Both the position numbers and the translations under genes were made by a program. Positions 25,746-34,725 of a stretch of DNA of 64,000 bases are shown here, piece after piece. The DNA is from an uncultured Sphingomonas sp. (GTDB lineage Bacteria > Pseudomonadota > Alphaproteobacteria > Sphingomonadales > Sphingomonadaceae). The stretch covers positions 310,001 to 374,000 of the forward strand of contig NZ_CAJXWX010000001.1 of NCBI RefSeq assembly GCF_913062585.1. The letters run 5' to 3'. Numbering within the stretch: the stretch's first letter is position 1; each line of letters starts with the position of its first letter. Under the pieces are notes generated by a model. That model was given only the letters and a program-made list of their open reading frames with translations, was not told the origin of the DNA and did not search any database.

Positions 25746-27218
25746 ATGTTCCTTGCTACCGACGAAGCCCTGATCCTGACCGGCGGCACCGCTGCGCGCT
25801 CGCCGGCGGCGCATCCGCCGCTCCTGCCCATCGGCCGCTGGGCGCGTTGGCGCGAGGCGGCGCACGAGATCGATTGGGTGCCCGATCTGGGCCACCGGAT
25901 AGGCAGCCGCGACTGGTGGCGCGGGCTGGCGACCTGTTCGGCGCTGTGCGCCGCGACGATCGCGATGGCGCCGGGCTTTCACCGCGCCATCCCCGCCGCC
26001 TCGCCCGCACCGCTGACCGGCGAGGTGTGGAAGAATGCGCGTGCGCAAACCATCGCGCCGCTGGCGCTGGGCGCCGATACCGGGCGGCGCATGGCGGCGA
26101 ACGAACTCGTTACGCATCTCGCCGAAGCGCCCGAGCGGCCGATGGTCGAACTGTCGGCGACGGTCGGTGCGGGCGACCGGCTGGCGCGCGTGCTGCAACG
26201 CGCCGGCGTGGCCAGGGACCAGGCGCGGGCGGCGGCCGATCTGGTCGAGCAGGCGGCGGGGGACGAGGCGATCGCCTCGGGCACCCGCGTCGCGCTGACG
26301 CTGGGGCGGCGCCCCAGTCAGCGGGTCGCGCGCCCGCTGGAGAGCCTGAAGCTGCGCGCGCGCTTCGACCTGGCCGTCACCCTGACCCGCACGCCGCAGG
26401 GGCTGGAGATGACGCAGGCGCCGATCGCGATCGACCGTACGCCGCTGCGCCTGCAGGGTCTGGTCGGGTCGAGCCTCTATCGCTCGATCCGCGCGGCGGG
26501 TGCTCCGGCCAAGGCGGTCGAAGGCTATATCAAGGCGCTATCGGCGCATATGTCGGTGGGCCGCGACGTAAAGCGCTCGGACAGTTTCGACCTCATCATC
26601 GAGCGCGAACGCGCGGCGACCGGCGAGACGCGGCTGGGCAAGCTGCTGTTCGTCGGGCTGGACCATGGCGGTCGCAAGACGCAGCTGGCCCGCCTGTCCG
26701 ACAGCGATGACGGCCAATGGTACGACGTCAACGGCCAGACCGAGCGGCGCGGGGCCATGGCCATGCCGGTCGCGGGGCGCATCACCTCTTCCTATGGCAA
26801 GCGGATGCACCCGATCCTGGGCTTCATGCGGATGCACAAGGGGACCGATATCGGTGCGCCTTATGGTGCGCCGATCCATGCGATCATGGACGGCGTCGTC
26901 CAGTTCGCGGGCCGCTCGGGCGGGTACGGCAATTTCATCAAGCTGGCGCATTCGGGCGGCCTGGCCAGCGGCTACGGCCATATGAGCCGCTTCGCGGTCC
27001 GCTCGGGCGCGCATGTCCGGCAGGGCCAGGTGATCGGCTATGTCGGCTCGACCGGCATGTCGACCGGCCCGCACCTCCATTGGGAAGTGTGGAAGAACGG
27101 CGCGGTGGTGAACCCGCGCACCCTGAACCTGTCGAGCGTCGCGGTGCTGTCGGGGGCCAAGCTGCGCAGCTTCAAGCGCGAGGTGCAGGCGCTGCTGGCG
27201 GTGAAGCCGGGCGTCTGA
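25746..27218 (+). CDS. M23 family peptidoglycan endopeptidase (LytM domain)
   Basis: 490 residues. One membrane-spanning segment near residues 58-80 (WWRGLATCSALCAATIAMAP) anchors it, so most of the protein is periplasmic. The C-terminal LytM domain (about 340-460) carries zinc ligands H364 and D368 in HKGTD and the HLHWE motif with H443 and H445. The middle (130-330) resembles the LysM/OapA-like region of such peptidases (VGAGDRLARVLQRAGV). Either an active endopeptidase or, less likely, an EnvC-like activator; all ligands are present. A family A repeat follows its stop. Confidence 0.92.
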   Translation: MFLATDEALILTGGTAARSPAAHPPLLPIGRWARWREAAHEIDWVPDLGHRIGSRDWWRGLATCSALCAATIAMAPGFHRAIPAASPAPLTGEVWKNARAQTIAPLALGADTGRRMAANELVTHLAEAPERPMVELSATVGAGDRLARVLQRAGVARDQARAAADLVEQAAGDEAIASGTRVALTLGRRPSQRVARPLESLKLRARFDLAVTLTRTPQGLEMTQAPIAIDRTPLRLQGLVGSSLYRSIRAAGAPAKAVEGYIKALSAHMSVGRDVKRSDSFDLIIERERAATGETRLGKLLFVGLDHGGRKTQLARLSDSDDGQWYDVNGQTERRGAMAMPVAGRITSSYGKRMHPILGFMRMHKGTDIGAPYGAPIHAIMDGVVQFAGRSGGYGNFIKLAHSGGLASGYGHMSRFAVRSGAHVRQGQVIGYVGSTGMSTGPHLHWEVWKNGAVVNPRTLNLSSVAVLSGAKLRSFKREVQALLAVKPGV

Positions 27219-27228
27219 ATCCCACCCT

Positions 27229-27314
27229 CCGTTCGCACTGAGCGAAGTCGAAGTGCATGTTCCGCGCTTGGCCAGGTGATCCCCTTGGCCTTCGACTTCG
27301 CTCAGGCTGAACGG
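27229..27314. repeat. Family A REP-like pair, mixed subtypes
   Basis: Left unit 27229-27257 carries the GCACT/AGTGC basal stem (reads CGCACTGAGCGAAGTCGAAG), right unit 27287-27314 the GCCT/AGGC stem. They face each other in the 112-base gap between the convergent M23 and HerA-type genes. Confidence 0.9.
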
Positions 27315-27330
27315 CGCTTTGGTAAGGGGA

Positions 27331-28974
27331 TCATTTCCCCGCCGCGCGCCAGCGGGATACGGTTTCGCCCAGCACCCCCGCGCCGCCGGCCGGGCGGGCC
27401 CAGATGCCGGTGATCTTCATGTCGTTGGAGGCGGGGCGCTTGCCCTCTTCCAGATTGTCGAAGCTCGCGCGCATCGGGAACATTACGCCCTCGCCGCACA
27501 GGATCGCCTCGCGGTTGCGCAGCGCCGAAAGGATGTCGAGCAGCCCGCGCCCGCCCTCGGGCATGGCCGATCGGACCATCGCCTGGTCGCGCTCGTTGTT
27601 CAACCGCATCGCGATGATCGTGCCGCATTGCGACAGCACCCCCTCGGCCAGGTCGGACGGCCGCTGGGTGACGAGGCCCAGCGAGACGCCATATTTGCGC
27701 CCCTCCTTGGCGATGCGCGACAGGATGCGACCGACCGCCGAATCCTGTTCCGCCTTGGCCGGGATGTAGCGGTGCGCCTCTTCGCAGACCATCAGCACCG
27801 GGCGGCGATCGGCGGGCGGCGACCAGATGGCATGATCGAAGATCATCCGCGCCAGCATCGCTACGACGACGCTGGTCACGTCCGACGGCACGCCCGACAC
27901 GTCGATGATCGAGATCGGCCGCCCGTCGCCGGGCATCCGCAGGATGCGGCCCAGGAACGACGCCATGGTATCGGCGACCAACATGCCCGAGAACATGAAG
28001 GCATAGCGGGGATCGCCCTTGATCTCCTCGATCTTGGACTTGATCCGCAGATAGGGGCCGGTGTCGCCCGCCCGCTCCAGCTTGCTCATCTCGGCGGTCA
28101 GCAGGCTGGTCAGGTCGGACAGCAGATAGGGGATGGGCGTGTCGACGGTGACGCGCGGCAGGTCGGCGGCGGCGCGGCTGCGCATCCGCGCGGCGAGCAG
28201 GCATTTGGCGAGCACATCGGCATCCGTCGCCTGATCGGCGGGGCTGGCCGAGAGCAGGATCTCGCAATGCTCCTCGAAATTCATCAGCCAATAGGGCATC
28301 CGCAGATTGTCGACATTGTGGATCTCGCCCGTGTCGCGAAAGGCGGTGGCATATTCGCCATGCGGGTCGATCATCACGATGTGACCCAGCGGCGCCAGCT
28401 CGCAGATGCGGTGCAGGATCATCGCCGTTGCGGTCGACTTGCCGGTGCCGGTCGAACCCAGCATCGCGAAATGCCGGCCCAGCAGCGCGTCGACCGCCAG
28501 GGTCGCGGGCACGGTGCGCGCCGGGTGGACGGTGCCGATCCGGACCGTCGCCATGTCGCGATTGCCATGGATGCCCGCCAGCTCGGCCGTGGTGATCGCA
28601 TGCACGGTCGCGCCCGGCATCGGATAGGCGGTGACGCCGCGCCGGAAGCCGTAAAGATCGCCCGTCTCGGCATGGCGCATACCTTCGCCCATCAGGTCGA
28701 TCTCGGTCGCGATCGCGGCGGCATCGCTCGATGGATCGAGCGACAGCGAGCGGATCGACCCCACGATCCAGCGGTCGTCGCGCTTGATCTTGACCGGCAT
28801 CGCCACCTGTCCCGCCGCCGCCAGCACCGGGTCGGGATGGGCGGACAGCGCGGCCACCGCTTCGCGGTCGAGCACGATGCGTCCCGACGATCCGCCGATG
28901 CCCAGCAGCCAGCCGATGACGGGCGTGTCGAGCGCGTGACCATGTGTTTCGACGGCAGGAGAGGGCGAGAACAT
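27331..28974 (-). CDS. HerA/DUF87-type ATPase
   Basis: 547 residues. N-terminal HAS-barrel region (about 10-120), then Walker A GSTGTGKS at 173-180, MIDPHGEY, a helical insert, and Walker B-like VCEEAHRYIP with the following GVSLGLVTQRPSDL sensor. HerA family hexamers translocate DNA; in archaea they work with NurA, and in bacteria some act in phage defence or with Sir2. No NurA, Sir2 or nuclease partner is adjacent here, so I treat it as a chromosomal housekeeping ATPase widespread in alphaproteobacteria. Confidence 0.9.
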   Translation of the reverse strand: MFSPSPAVETHGHALDTPVIGWLLGIGGSSGRIVLDREAVAALSAHPDPVLAAAGQVAMPVKIKRDDRWIVGSIRSLSLDPSSDAAAIATEIDLMGEGMRHAETGDLYGFRRGVTAYPMPGATVHAITTAELAGIHGNRDMATVRIGTVHPARTVPATLAVDALLGRHFAMLGSTGTGKSTATAMILHRICELAPLGHIVMIDPHGEYATAFRDTGEIHNVDNLRMPYWLMNFEEHCEILLSASPADQATDADVLAKCLLAARMRSRAAADLPRVTVDTPIPYLLSDLTSLLTAEMSKLERAGDTGPYLRIKSKIEEIKGDPRYAFMFSGMLVADTMASFLGRILRMPGDGRPISIIDVSGVPSDVTSVVVAMLARMIFDHAIWSPPADRRPVLMVCEEAHRYIPAKAEQDSAVGRILSRIAKEGRKYGVSLGLVTQRPSDLAEGVLSQCGTIIAMRLNNERDQAMVRSAMPEGGRGLLDILSALRNREAILCGEGVMFPMRASFDNLEEGKRPASNDMKITGIWARPAGGAGVLGETVSRWRAAGK

Positions 28975-29046
28975 GAGGAAATACCGTAGGGTCGGGGAGA
29001 GGCGGTCATCCTAGCGCGCCGATCCTTAAGATGCGGTATCGGCGCG

Positions 29047-29811
29047 TCAGACCCGCCGCGCGATCCACCCGGCGGTCCAGCCGAGCAGGATGGAAAGCGC
29101 CACCGCGGTCAGGCCATAGGGTATGGCGGCGCGGTCGGCGGCGCGGGCGACGAACCGCTCGAACCCCGATTTGCGGATGTCGATATCGCGCACCGCCGCC
29201 GCCAGCACGCGACCGTCGCGGATCAGGAAGGTCTCGGCGGTGAAGCGGCCCACCGGCACGCGCGCCGGGATGGTCACGCGCGCGCGGTAGAGGACGTCGT
29301 CGGTGATCTCGACCGCACGCGGCGCCTCGACATACAGGCCGCTGCGGCGACGCTGGTCGACCAGCCCGGCCTGGAACCGCGCCTGGACATCGGCGGGGGC
29401 GTTGGAGGCAGGCGAGAGCTGCAGGCTGTCGAGCCCCAGTTCATAGATGGCGCGGGTGCGATCGTCGACGATCCGCTCGATGGGCCGTGACGAGGCGATG
29501 GCATAGAAGGACGGCGCCGACTGGTATCGCAGCCGCCCGGCATTGACCCAGAGACCGGCGATCTTCTCCTTCTCGCGGATCAGGATCGACTGGGTCGGGC
29601 CTTTCACGACGACGACGATGTCGGTCGGCTTGTCATCCTGCGGCGGGCGGCCGCCGGGGTAGAGGATCGCACCGAACAGCAGGAGTTCGGCGCCGGTGAA
29701 GCTATAGGCGATCTGGATGTCGCGCTGCGATACGTCGGGCACCAGCACCGGCTTGGCCTGCGCCATCAGCAGCGGCGAGAACAGCGCCAGCGTGATGGCG
29801 GCACGCTTCAC
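29047..29811 (-). CDS. TIGR02186 family exported/membrane protein
   Basis: 254 residues: signal peptide MKRAAITLALFSPLLMAQA, a periplasmic beta-rich domain (IAYSFTGAELLLFGAILYPGG, VVVVKGPTQSILIREKEKIAGLWVN), and one C-terminal membrane helix (YGLTAVALSILLGWTAGWI). GTG start at 29811 overlaps the stop of the transporter gene upstream, a pairing conserved in alphaproteobacteria. The function of the family is unknown; the coupling suggests it assists the TauE-like transporter. Confidence 0.88.
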   Translation of the reverse strand: MKRAAITLALFSPLLMAQAKPVLVPDVSQRDIQIAYSFTGAELLLFGAILYPGGRPPQDDKPTDIVVVVKGPTQSILIREKEKIAGLWVNAGRLRYQSAPSFYAIASSRPIERIVDDRTRAIYELGLDSLQLSPASNAPADVQARFQAGLVDQRRRSGLYVEAPRAVEITDDVLYRARVTIPARVPVGRFTAETFLIRDGRVLAAAVRDIDIRKSGFERFVARAADRAAIPYGLTAVALSILLGWTAGWIARRV

Positions 29812-30722
29812 AGCGGCTGCACCGTGAAGATTTCCTCGGGCCGCCAGACGAGGCCGAGCAGGATGCGAAGCCCCACCAGCAGCACGATGACGGCGAGCGC
29901 GAGGCGCAGATATTCGGGCTTCACATTGGTCGCGAACTTCGCCCCCAGCTGTGCGCCCGTCACCGATCCGACCAGGAGCAGCCCGGCGAGCACGATGTCG
30001 ACCGCCTTGGTCGTGGTCGCATGGACCATCGTCGCGGCGGCGGTGACGAACAGTGTCTGGAACAGCGAGGTGCCGAGCACGACATTGGTCGCCATGCCCA
30101 GGATATAGATCATGGCGGGCACCAGAATGAACCCGCCGCCCACGCCCAGCAATATGGTCAGGATGCCGACGAAAAAGCCCAGCATCAGCGGCGCCAGCGG
30201 CGAGATATACAGGCCCGAGGCATAGAAGCGGGTGCGGAAGGGCAGGGCCGCGACCAGCGGATGGTGCCGCCGCCGCGCCGCGCGCTGCGGTACGCCACGG
30301 CGCTGCGCGATGATCGCGCTGGTCGCCTCACGCGCCATGACCGATCCGATCCAGCCGAGCATCAGCACATAGACGATGGCGATGACCGTATCGATCTGGC
30401 CGCTCGCCTGGAGCAGCTTGAAGATCCAGGCGCCCGCGAACGACCCCACGACGCCGCCCGCGACCAGCACGCCGCCCATCTTCACATCCACCCCGCCGCG
30501 CCGGAAATGCGCGAACACGCCCGACACGCTGGCGCCCGTCACCTGGCTGGCGGCGGAGGCGGCGGCGACGGTCGGCGGGATGCCGTAAACGATCAGGAGC
30601 GGCGTGGTCAGAAACCCGCCGCCGACCCCGAACATCCCCGACAACAGGCCCACGCCCGCCCCCAGCGCGATGATGACGAGCGCGTTGACCGACAGGTTGG
30701 CGATCGGAAGATACAGGTCCAC
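29808..30722 (-). CDS. Sulfite exporter TauE/SafE family transporter
   Basis: 304 residues with about eight membrane helices in two related halves. Each half begins with a Gly-rich loop, GLLSGMFGVGGGFLTTPLLI in the first and GILTILLGVGGGFILVPAMI in the second, the family hallmark. Members move sulfite, sulfoacetate or other organic anions. The GTG start at 30722 is preceded by a poor RBS. Coupled to TIGR02186 by a 4-base overlap. Confidence 0.92.
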   Translation of the reverse strand: MDLYLPIANLSVNALVIIALGAGVGLLSGMFGVGGGFLTTPLLIVYGIPPTVAAASAASQVTGASVSGVFAHFRRGGVDVKMGGVLVAGGVVGSFAGAWIFKLLQASGQIDTVIAIVYVLMLGWIGSVMAREATSAIIAQRRGVPQRAARRRHHPLVAALPFRTRFYASGLYISPLAPLMLGFFVGILTILLGVGGGFILVPAMIYILGMATNVVLGTSLFQTLFVTAAATMVHATTTKAVDIVLAGLLLVGSVTGAQLGAKFATNVKPEYLRLALAVIVLLVGLRILLGLVWRPEEIFTVQPL

Positions 30723-30831
30723 GGCCGCGTTATAGCCGCATGAGCCTTTCCGAACAGTGTCGACGGCCTGGAAATCGCCGGGTCGGGGCCTGATCGCCCT
30801 TCGTCCCGCGCCGTTGCTTGGCGGCGAGGAC

Positions 30832-32154
30832 CTAACCGGTCAGCCCCGCCGCCGTCGCCAGGCCCAGAAACGCCAGGAAGCCGATCGAATCGGTCGTCAT
30901 CGTGACGAACACCGAGGACGCCACCGCCGGATCTGCGTCGAACCGGTCGAGCGTCACCGGCACCAGTACGCCCGCAAGCCCCGCGACCAGGATATTGGTC
31001 ATCATCGCCGCCGCGATCACCATCCCCAGCGCGGGATTAGCGAAGACCAGGCTGACACCCACGCCGATCACCGCCGCGACCGTCATGCCGTTCATCATAG
31101 CCACGCGAATCTCGCGCATGATCGCACGCGCCGTGTTCGACCGGGTCAGCTGGTTGGTCGCCAGCGCGCGCACCGTCACCGCCAGCGTCTGGGTCCCCGC
31201 ATTGCCGCCGACCCCCGCCACGATCGGCATCAGCGTGGCGAGCGCCACCATCCGCGCGATCGTGCCCTCGAACGCGGCGATCACCGAGGAGGCGACCATC
31301 GCGGTGATCAGGTTGGCGAGCAGCCAGCGGACGCGGCTCTTATAGCTGTCGAGGATCGGCTCGTTGATGTCGCCCTCGCCCGCACCCGACAGGCGAAGCA
31401 CGTCCTCGCCCGCCTCCTGCTGGATGATGTGGACGATGTCGTCGACGGTGATCATGCCGACCAGCCGCCCGCTCGCGTCCACGACGGCGGCCGAGATCAA
31501 TGCGTATTTCTGGAAGCGCAGCGCGACCTCTTCCTGGTCCATGTCGACCGGAATCAGCGTCTGTTCGCGCTTCATCACGTCGCCGATCGCGATTCCGCCC
31601 GGCGCACGGAGAATCCAGGACAGCTGGCATGTCCCGATCGGCCGGTGACCGGGATCGACGACGAAGATTTCCCAGAAATCGGTGGTCAGCTCGTCATCGT
31701 CGCGCAGGAACTGGATCGTCTGGGCGACCGTCCAATGTTCGGGCACCGCGATCAGCTCGCGCTGCATCAGGCGGCCGGCGGACTCCTCGGGGAAGGATAG
31801 CGCCTCCTCGATCGCGGCGCGGTCGTCGGGATCGAGCGCACGCAGCACCGCGCGCTGCTCGTCCTCGTCCATGTCCTCGATGATGGCGACGGCGTCGTCG
31901 GTATCGAGTTCGGAGGCGATGTCGGCGACTTCATGCGGTTCGAGCGCCTGGATCAGCTGCTCGCGCACATAGTCGTTCATCTCGGCGAAGACGTCGCCGT
32001 TCAGCAGGTCCGTGACCGCGCGGGCCAGGTTGACGCGTTCCTCGTCGCCGACCAGCTCGAACAGGTCGGCGATGTCGGCGGGGTGCAGCGGCTCGACCAG
32101 CGCCCGCGCGCCCTCGTCGTCGCCCGCCTCCAGCGCGTCGAGCACGCTGCTCAC
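30832..32154 (-). CDS. mgtE: MgtE magnesium channel; 5' end problematic
   Basis: 440 residues from GTG 32154: cytosolic N domain (LHPADIADLFELVGDEERVNL), two CBS domains (about 135-255) and five membrane helices with NAGTQTLAVTVRAL and the P-A-L-G pore region. The coding frame, however, stays open and protein-like 129 bases further up (ELPELETETRLSENPAPETQ, DEDDRLKPEYV) with no ATG, GTG or TTG in frame. ATG 32282, with sphingomonad-like residues after it, is one base out of frame at a G-run (minus-strand GGGAGG near 32265-32270). Either GTG 32154 is the true start or there is a one-base frameshift or base-call error. Confidence 0.9.
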   Translation of the reverse strand: MSSVLDALEAGDDEGARALVEPLHPADIADLFELVGDEERVNLARAVTDLLNGDVFAEMNDYVREQLIQALEPHEVADIASELDTDDAVAIIEDMDEDEQRAVLRALDPDDRAAIEEALSFPEESAGRLMQRELIAVPEHWTVAQTIQFLRDDDELTTDFWEIFVVDPGHRPIGTCQLSWILRAPGGIAIGDVMKREQTLIPVDMDQEEVALRFQKYALISAAVVDASGRLVGMITVDDIVHIIQQEAGEDVLRLSGAGEGDINEPILDSYKSRVRWLLANLITAMVASSVIAAFEGTIARMVALATLMPIVAGVGGNAGTQTLAVTVRALATNQLTRSNTARAIMREIRVAMMNGMTVAAVIGVGVSLVFANPALGMVIAAAMMTNILVAGLAGVLVPVTLDRFDADPAVASSVFVTMTTDSIGFLAFLGLATAAGLTG

Positions 32155-32376
32155 ATATTCGGGCTTCAGCCGGTCGTCCTCGTCCAGCTGGGTTTCGGGC
32201 GCCGGGTTTTCTGAAAGGCGCGTCTCGGTTTCGAGTTCGGGGAGTTCGGTGTCGCTGATCTCGGCCTCCCGCGGTCGGTCATGAACGTGCTGTCACGCCT
32301 CTATAGCGAGGCAGAGTCATTTGCCAGCGGGCGCGTGAACGCCTACCTGCGAGCCCATCAACGAAGGAAGACCCTT

Positions 32377-32832
32377 ATGGCCGAGACTTTTTCCAAGCTG
32401 ACCCTGACGCTCGAGAGCGGCGATGTCGTCATCACGCTGCGTCCCGACCTGGCGCCCGAGCATGTCGCGCGTATCGGCGGGCTTGCCAATGAAGGCTTTT
32501 ACGACGGCGTCGTGTTCCACCGCGTGATCCCCGGCTTCATGGCGCAGGGCGGCGATCCCACCGGCACCGGCATGTCGGGTTCGGACAAGCCCAATCTGAA
32601 GCAGGAGTTCAACGCCGAGCCGCACGTCCGTGGCACCTGTTCGATGGCGCGGACCAACGATCCGAACTCGGCCAATTCGCAGTTCTTCATCTGCTTCGAC
32701 GATGCGCGCTTCCTGGACCGTCAGTACACGGTCTGGGGCCAGGTCGAGAGCGGCATGGAGCATGTCGACGCGCTGCCCAAGGGCGAGCCGCCGCGTAACC
32801 CGGGCAAGATTTTGAAGGCGACCGCGGAGTAA
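32377..32832 (+). CDS. ppiB: Cyclophilin-type peptidyl-prolyl isomerase
   Basis: 151-residue cytoplasmic cyclophilin. ATG 32377 has RBS AAGGAAG; an in-frame ATG at 32281 would add an unrelated 32-residue head. Motifs: NEGFYDGVVFHRVIPGFMAQGGDPTGTG (with the catalytic Arg), GTCSMARTNDPNSANSQFFI and TVWGQVESGMEHVD. Short cyclophilins like this lack the Trp of the cyclosporin pocket; only FLDRQYTVWG is visible here. A strong terminator follows. Confidence 0.95.
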   Translation: MAETFSKLTLTLESGDVVITLRPDLAPEHVARIGGLANEGFYDGVVFHRVIPGFMAQGGDPTGTGMSGSDKPNLKQEFNAEPHVRGTCSMARTNDPNSANSQFFICFDDARFLDRQYTVWGQVESGMEHVDALPKGEPPRNPGKILKATAE

Positions 32833-32852
32833 TTTTCGCGATAGCCGAGAGA

Positions 32853-32886
32853 AGGGGGGAGCCTCGACAGGGGCTCCCCTTTTTTT
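32853..32886 (+). terminator. Rho-independent terminator after ppiB
   Basis: GGGGAGCC (32856-32863) pairs with GGCTCCCC (32872-32879) across an 8-base loop, followed by seven T residues (32880-32886). The best intrinsic terminator in the window. Confidence 0.92.
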
Positions 32887-32915
32887 GTCGTTCCTGCCGG
32901 CCGCCAAACAACACG

Positions 32916-33020
32916 CCCCTCCCGTAAACGGGAGGGGATGGGGGAGGGCACGGGGTCTCACAGAGATCAATCCTCGTGGCCCTTGCCCCTCCCCAACCCC
33001 TCCCCCTGCCGGGAGAGGGG
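32916..33020. repeat. Family B repeat, CCCCTCCCG subtype
   Basis: A 105-base element starting CCCCTCCCGTAAACGGGAGG and ending CCTGCCGGGAGAGGGG; the middle contains GGGGGAGGGCACGG and GGTCTCACAGAGA. It is the reverse-complement equivalent of 16045-16146, sharing most of its length. It lies between the ppiB terminator and the stop of the minus-strand crotonase. Confidence 0.85.
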
Positions 33021-33049
33021 CTAGAGTCTGGGGAAAGGTCTGGCATTCC

Positions 33050-33832
33050 TCAAACGTCCCGGAATACGGGCGGACGCCGCTCCATGTTCGCCCGCACCGC
33101 CTCGCGGTGGTTCGCACCCCGCATGAGCGCCAGTTGCTCGGCGCTCTCCATCGCCAATATTTCCGCCGGTTCGCACCCCATCGCGCCGAACAATCGCTTG
33201 GCGCTTCTCACCGCATCGGGACTCCGCCCGGCGATCTTTCGCGCCAAAGCCAAAGCTTCGCCCCGCGGATCTTCGACAAGCCGCGTCACGAACCCCGCCG
33301 CCTGCGCCTCCGCCGCACCGAATTCGCGCGCGGTATACACCCATTCACGAAGCACATCCTGCCGCACCCCGCCCCACAGCGCAAAGCCGCCCATGTCGGG
33401 CACGATCCCCCAATGCACCTCGCGAATCGCAAAACGGGTGGCGGGATGCGCCAACCGGATATCGGCGCCCGCCATGATCTGCGTCCCCCCGCCGAACGCC
33501 ACACCGTGTACCGCCGCGATCACCGGCACCGGCAGCGTCCGCCAGCCCCAGGCGACCTGCTGCACCAGATTGGCCGGGCCATGGCTGCGGACGCCCAGGT
33601 CCAGCCCGGCCAGATCGCCCCCCGCCATCGCCGCCATGTCCAGGCCGGAGCAGAATCCGTCCCCCTCGCCCGACAGGACCACCGCGCGCACGTCCGCCCG
33701 CGCGCGCAGCATGTCGATCGCCTCCGCCAGCGCACCGAACATCGCGCGGTCGATCGCGTTCAGCTTTTCGCCACGCGCCAGCCGGACATCGGCGACGCCC
33801 TCCGTCATCGCGATCGTCACCCGACCTTCCAT
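33050..33832 (-). CDS. Crotonase / enoyl-CoA hydratase family protein
   Basis: 260 residues from ATG 33832, which has RBS AGGAG. The oxyanion-hole loop is HGVAFGGGTQIMAGADIRLA; Gln replaces the first catalytic Glu of classical hydratases. In FAIREVHWGIVPDMGG the Glu and the Asp align with the pair used by dienoyl-CoA isomerases. So hydration of enoyl-CoA is doubtful, and an isomerase or other crotonase reaction is likelier. Divergent from two thioesterases. Confidence 0.87.
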   Translation of the reverse strand: MEGRVTIAMTEGVADVRLARGEKLNAIDRAMFGALAEAIDMLRARADVRAVVLSGEGDGFCSGLDMAAMAGGDLAGLDLGVRSHGPANLVQQVAWGWRTLPVPVIAAVHGVAFGGGTQIMAGADIRLAHPATRFAIREVHWGIVPDMGGFALWGGVRQDVLREWVYTAREFGAAEAQAAGFVTRLVEDPRGEALALARKIAGRSPDAVRSAKRLFGAMGCEPAEILAMESAEQLALMRGANHREAVRANMERRPPVFRDV

Positions 33833-33880
33833 GCCGCTCTCCTTTTGCGCTTCTCGTCGCCTCGTGTAGACCATCGGCCT

Positions 33881-34303
33881 ATGGGGTTCGATATGGAACG
33901 CTTCGTCGCGATGGGCGGCCTGGGCGGCGGGCATGGGCGGCATCTGGGCATCGGATACCGGGCGCATGGCGAAGACTGGGCGGAACTGGCGCTGCCCTAT
34001 GACCCAAGGCTGATCGGCGATCCGGCGAGCGGCGTCATCGCGTCGGGGCCGATCGTCGCGATGATGGACATGGCGACCAGCGTCGCGGTCTGGCTGAAGC
34101 GGGGCGTGTTCGAGGCGCATGTGACGCTCGACCTGCGCGTCGACTATCTCCGCCCCGCTTTGCCCGAGCGGACGGTGATCGGGCGCGGCGAATGCTATCG
34201 GATCACGCGCAGCGTCGCCTTTGTCCGGGGCATCGCGCATGACGGCGATCCCGACGATCCGGTCGCGCATGTCGCGGGCACCTTTATCGGGATGAGAGCA
34301 TGA
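33881..34303 (+). CDS. Hotdog thioesterase, PaaI-like (first of a pair)
   Basis: 140 residues. ATG 33881 chosen (a second in-frame ATG is at 33893); the long frame upstream is the repeat and antisense of the crotonase. Hotdog pattern: GVIASGPIVAMMDMATSVAVWLKRG, VTLDLRVDYLRPALPERTVIG. The stop overlaps the next start by 4 bases. Likely acts on an acyl-CoA linked to the divergent crotonase; substrate not known. Confidence 0.87.
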   Translation: MGFDMERFVAMGGLGGGHGRHLGIGYRAHGEDWAELALPYDPRLIGDPASGVIASGPIVAMMDMATSVAVWLKRGVFEAHVTLDLRVDYLRPALPERTVIGRGECYRITRSVAFVRGIAHDGDPDDPVAHVAGTFIGMRA

Positions 34304-34716
34304 GCGCGCCCCGCACCGCGATCGGCCAGGCGATGGTCCTGCCGCCCTATGCGCAGTGGCTGGGCTGTTCGATCGACTGGGTCGAGGGGCATCCGCAACT
34401 GGTCTTGCCGTTCGGCGACCATGTCATGGGCTGGCCGGGGCTGCTCCAGGGCGGGGCGATCGCCGGGCTGCTGGAGGTCGCCGGGATCGCGGCGCTGACC
34501 CACCGCCTGGCGCAGGAGGGCGGCGGGCGGATCAAGCCGGTGACGATCACCACCGATTACCTGCGCACCGGCCGCGACCAGCACGCGACCCACGCGGTCG
34601 GCACCATCCTGCGCCTGGGCCAGCGCACCGCCAATGTCGAGGCGGTCGCTTGGCAGGAGGATCGCGACCGCCCGATCGCGACCGCCCATCTGAACTACCG
34701 AGTCCTGCGTGGATAG
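34300..34716 (+). CDS. Hotdog thioesterase, PaaI-like (second of a pair)
   Basis: 138 residues, overlapping the previous gene by ATGA. Pattern WPGLLQGGAIAGLLEVAGIAAL, PVTITTDYLRTGRDQ, and AHLNYRVLRG resembles its neighbour, so the pair may come from duplication and act as a heteromer. A family B repeat begins 10 bases after the stop. Confidence 0.87.
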   Translation: MSAPRTAIGQAMVLPPYAQWLGCSIDWVEGHPQLVLPFGDHVMGWPGLLQGGAIAGLLEVAGIAALTHRLAQEGGGRIKPVTITTDYLRTGRDQHATHAVGTILRLGQRTANVEAVAWQEDRDRPIATAHLNYRVLRG

Positions 34717-34725
34717 GCGGCCCTC

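Noticed and set aside
27331..28974. HerA-type ATPase as part of a phage defence system
   Set aside because: No Sir2, NurA, DUF4297 or other effector gene adjoins; the neighbours are M23 peptidase and TIGR02186, and the protein looks like the widespread chromosomal type.
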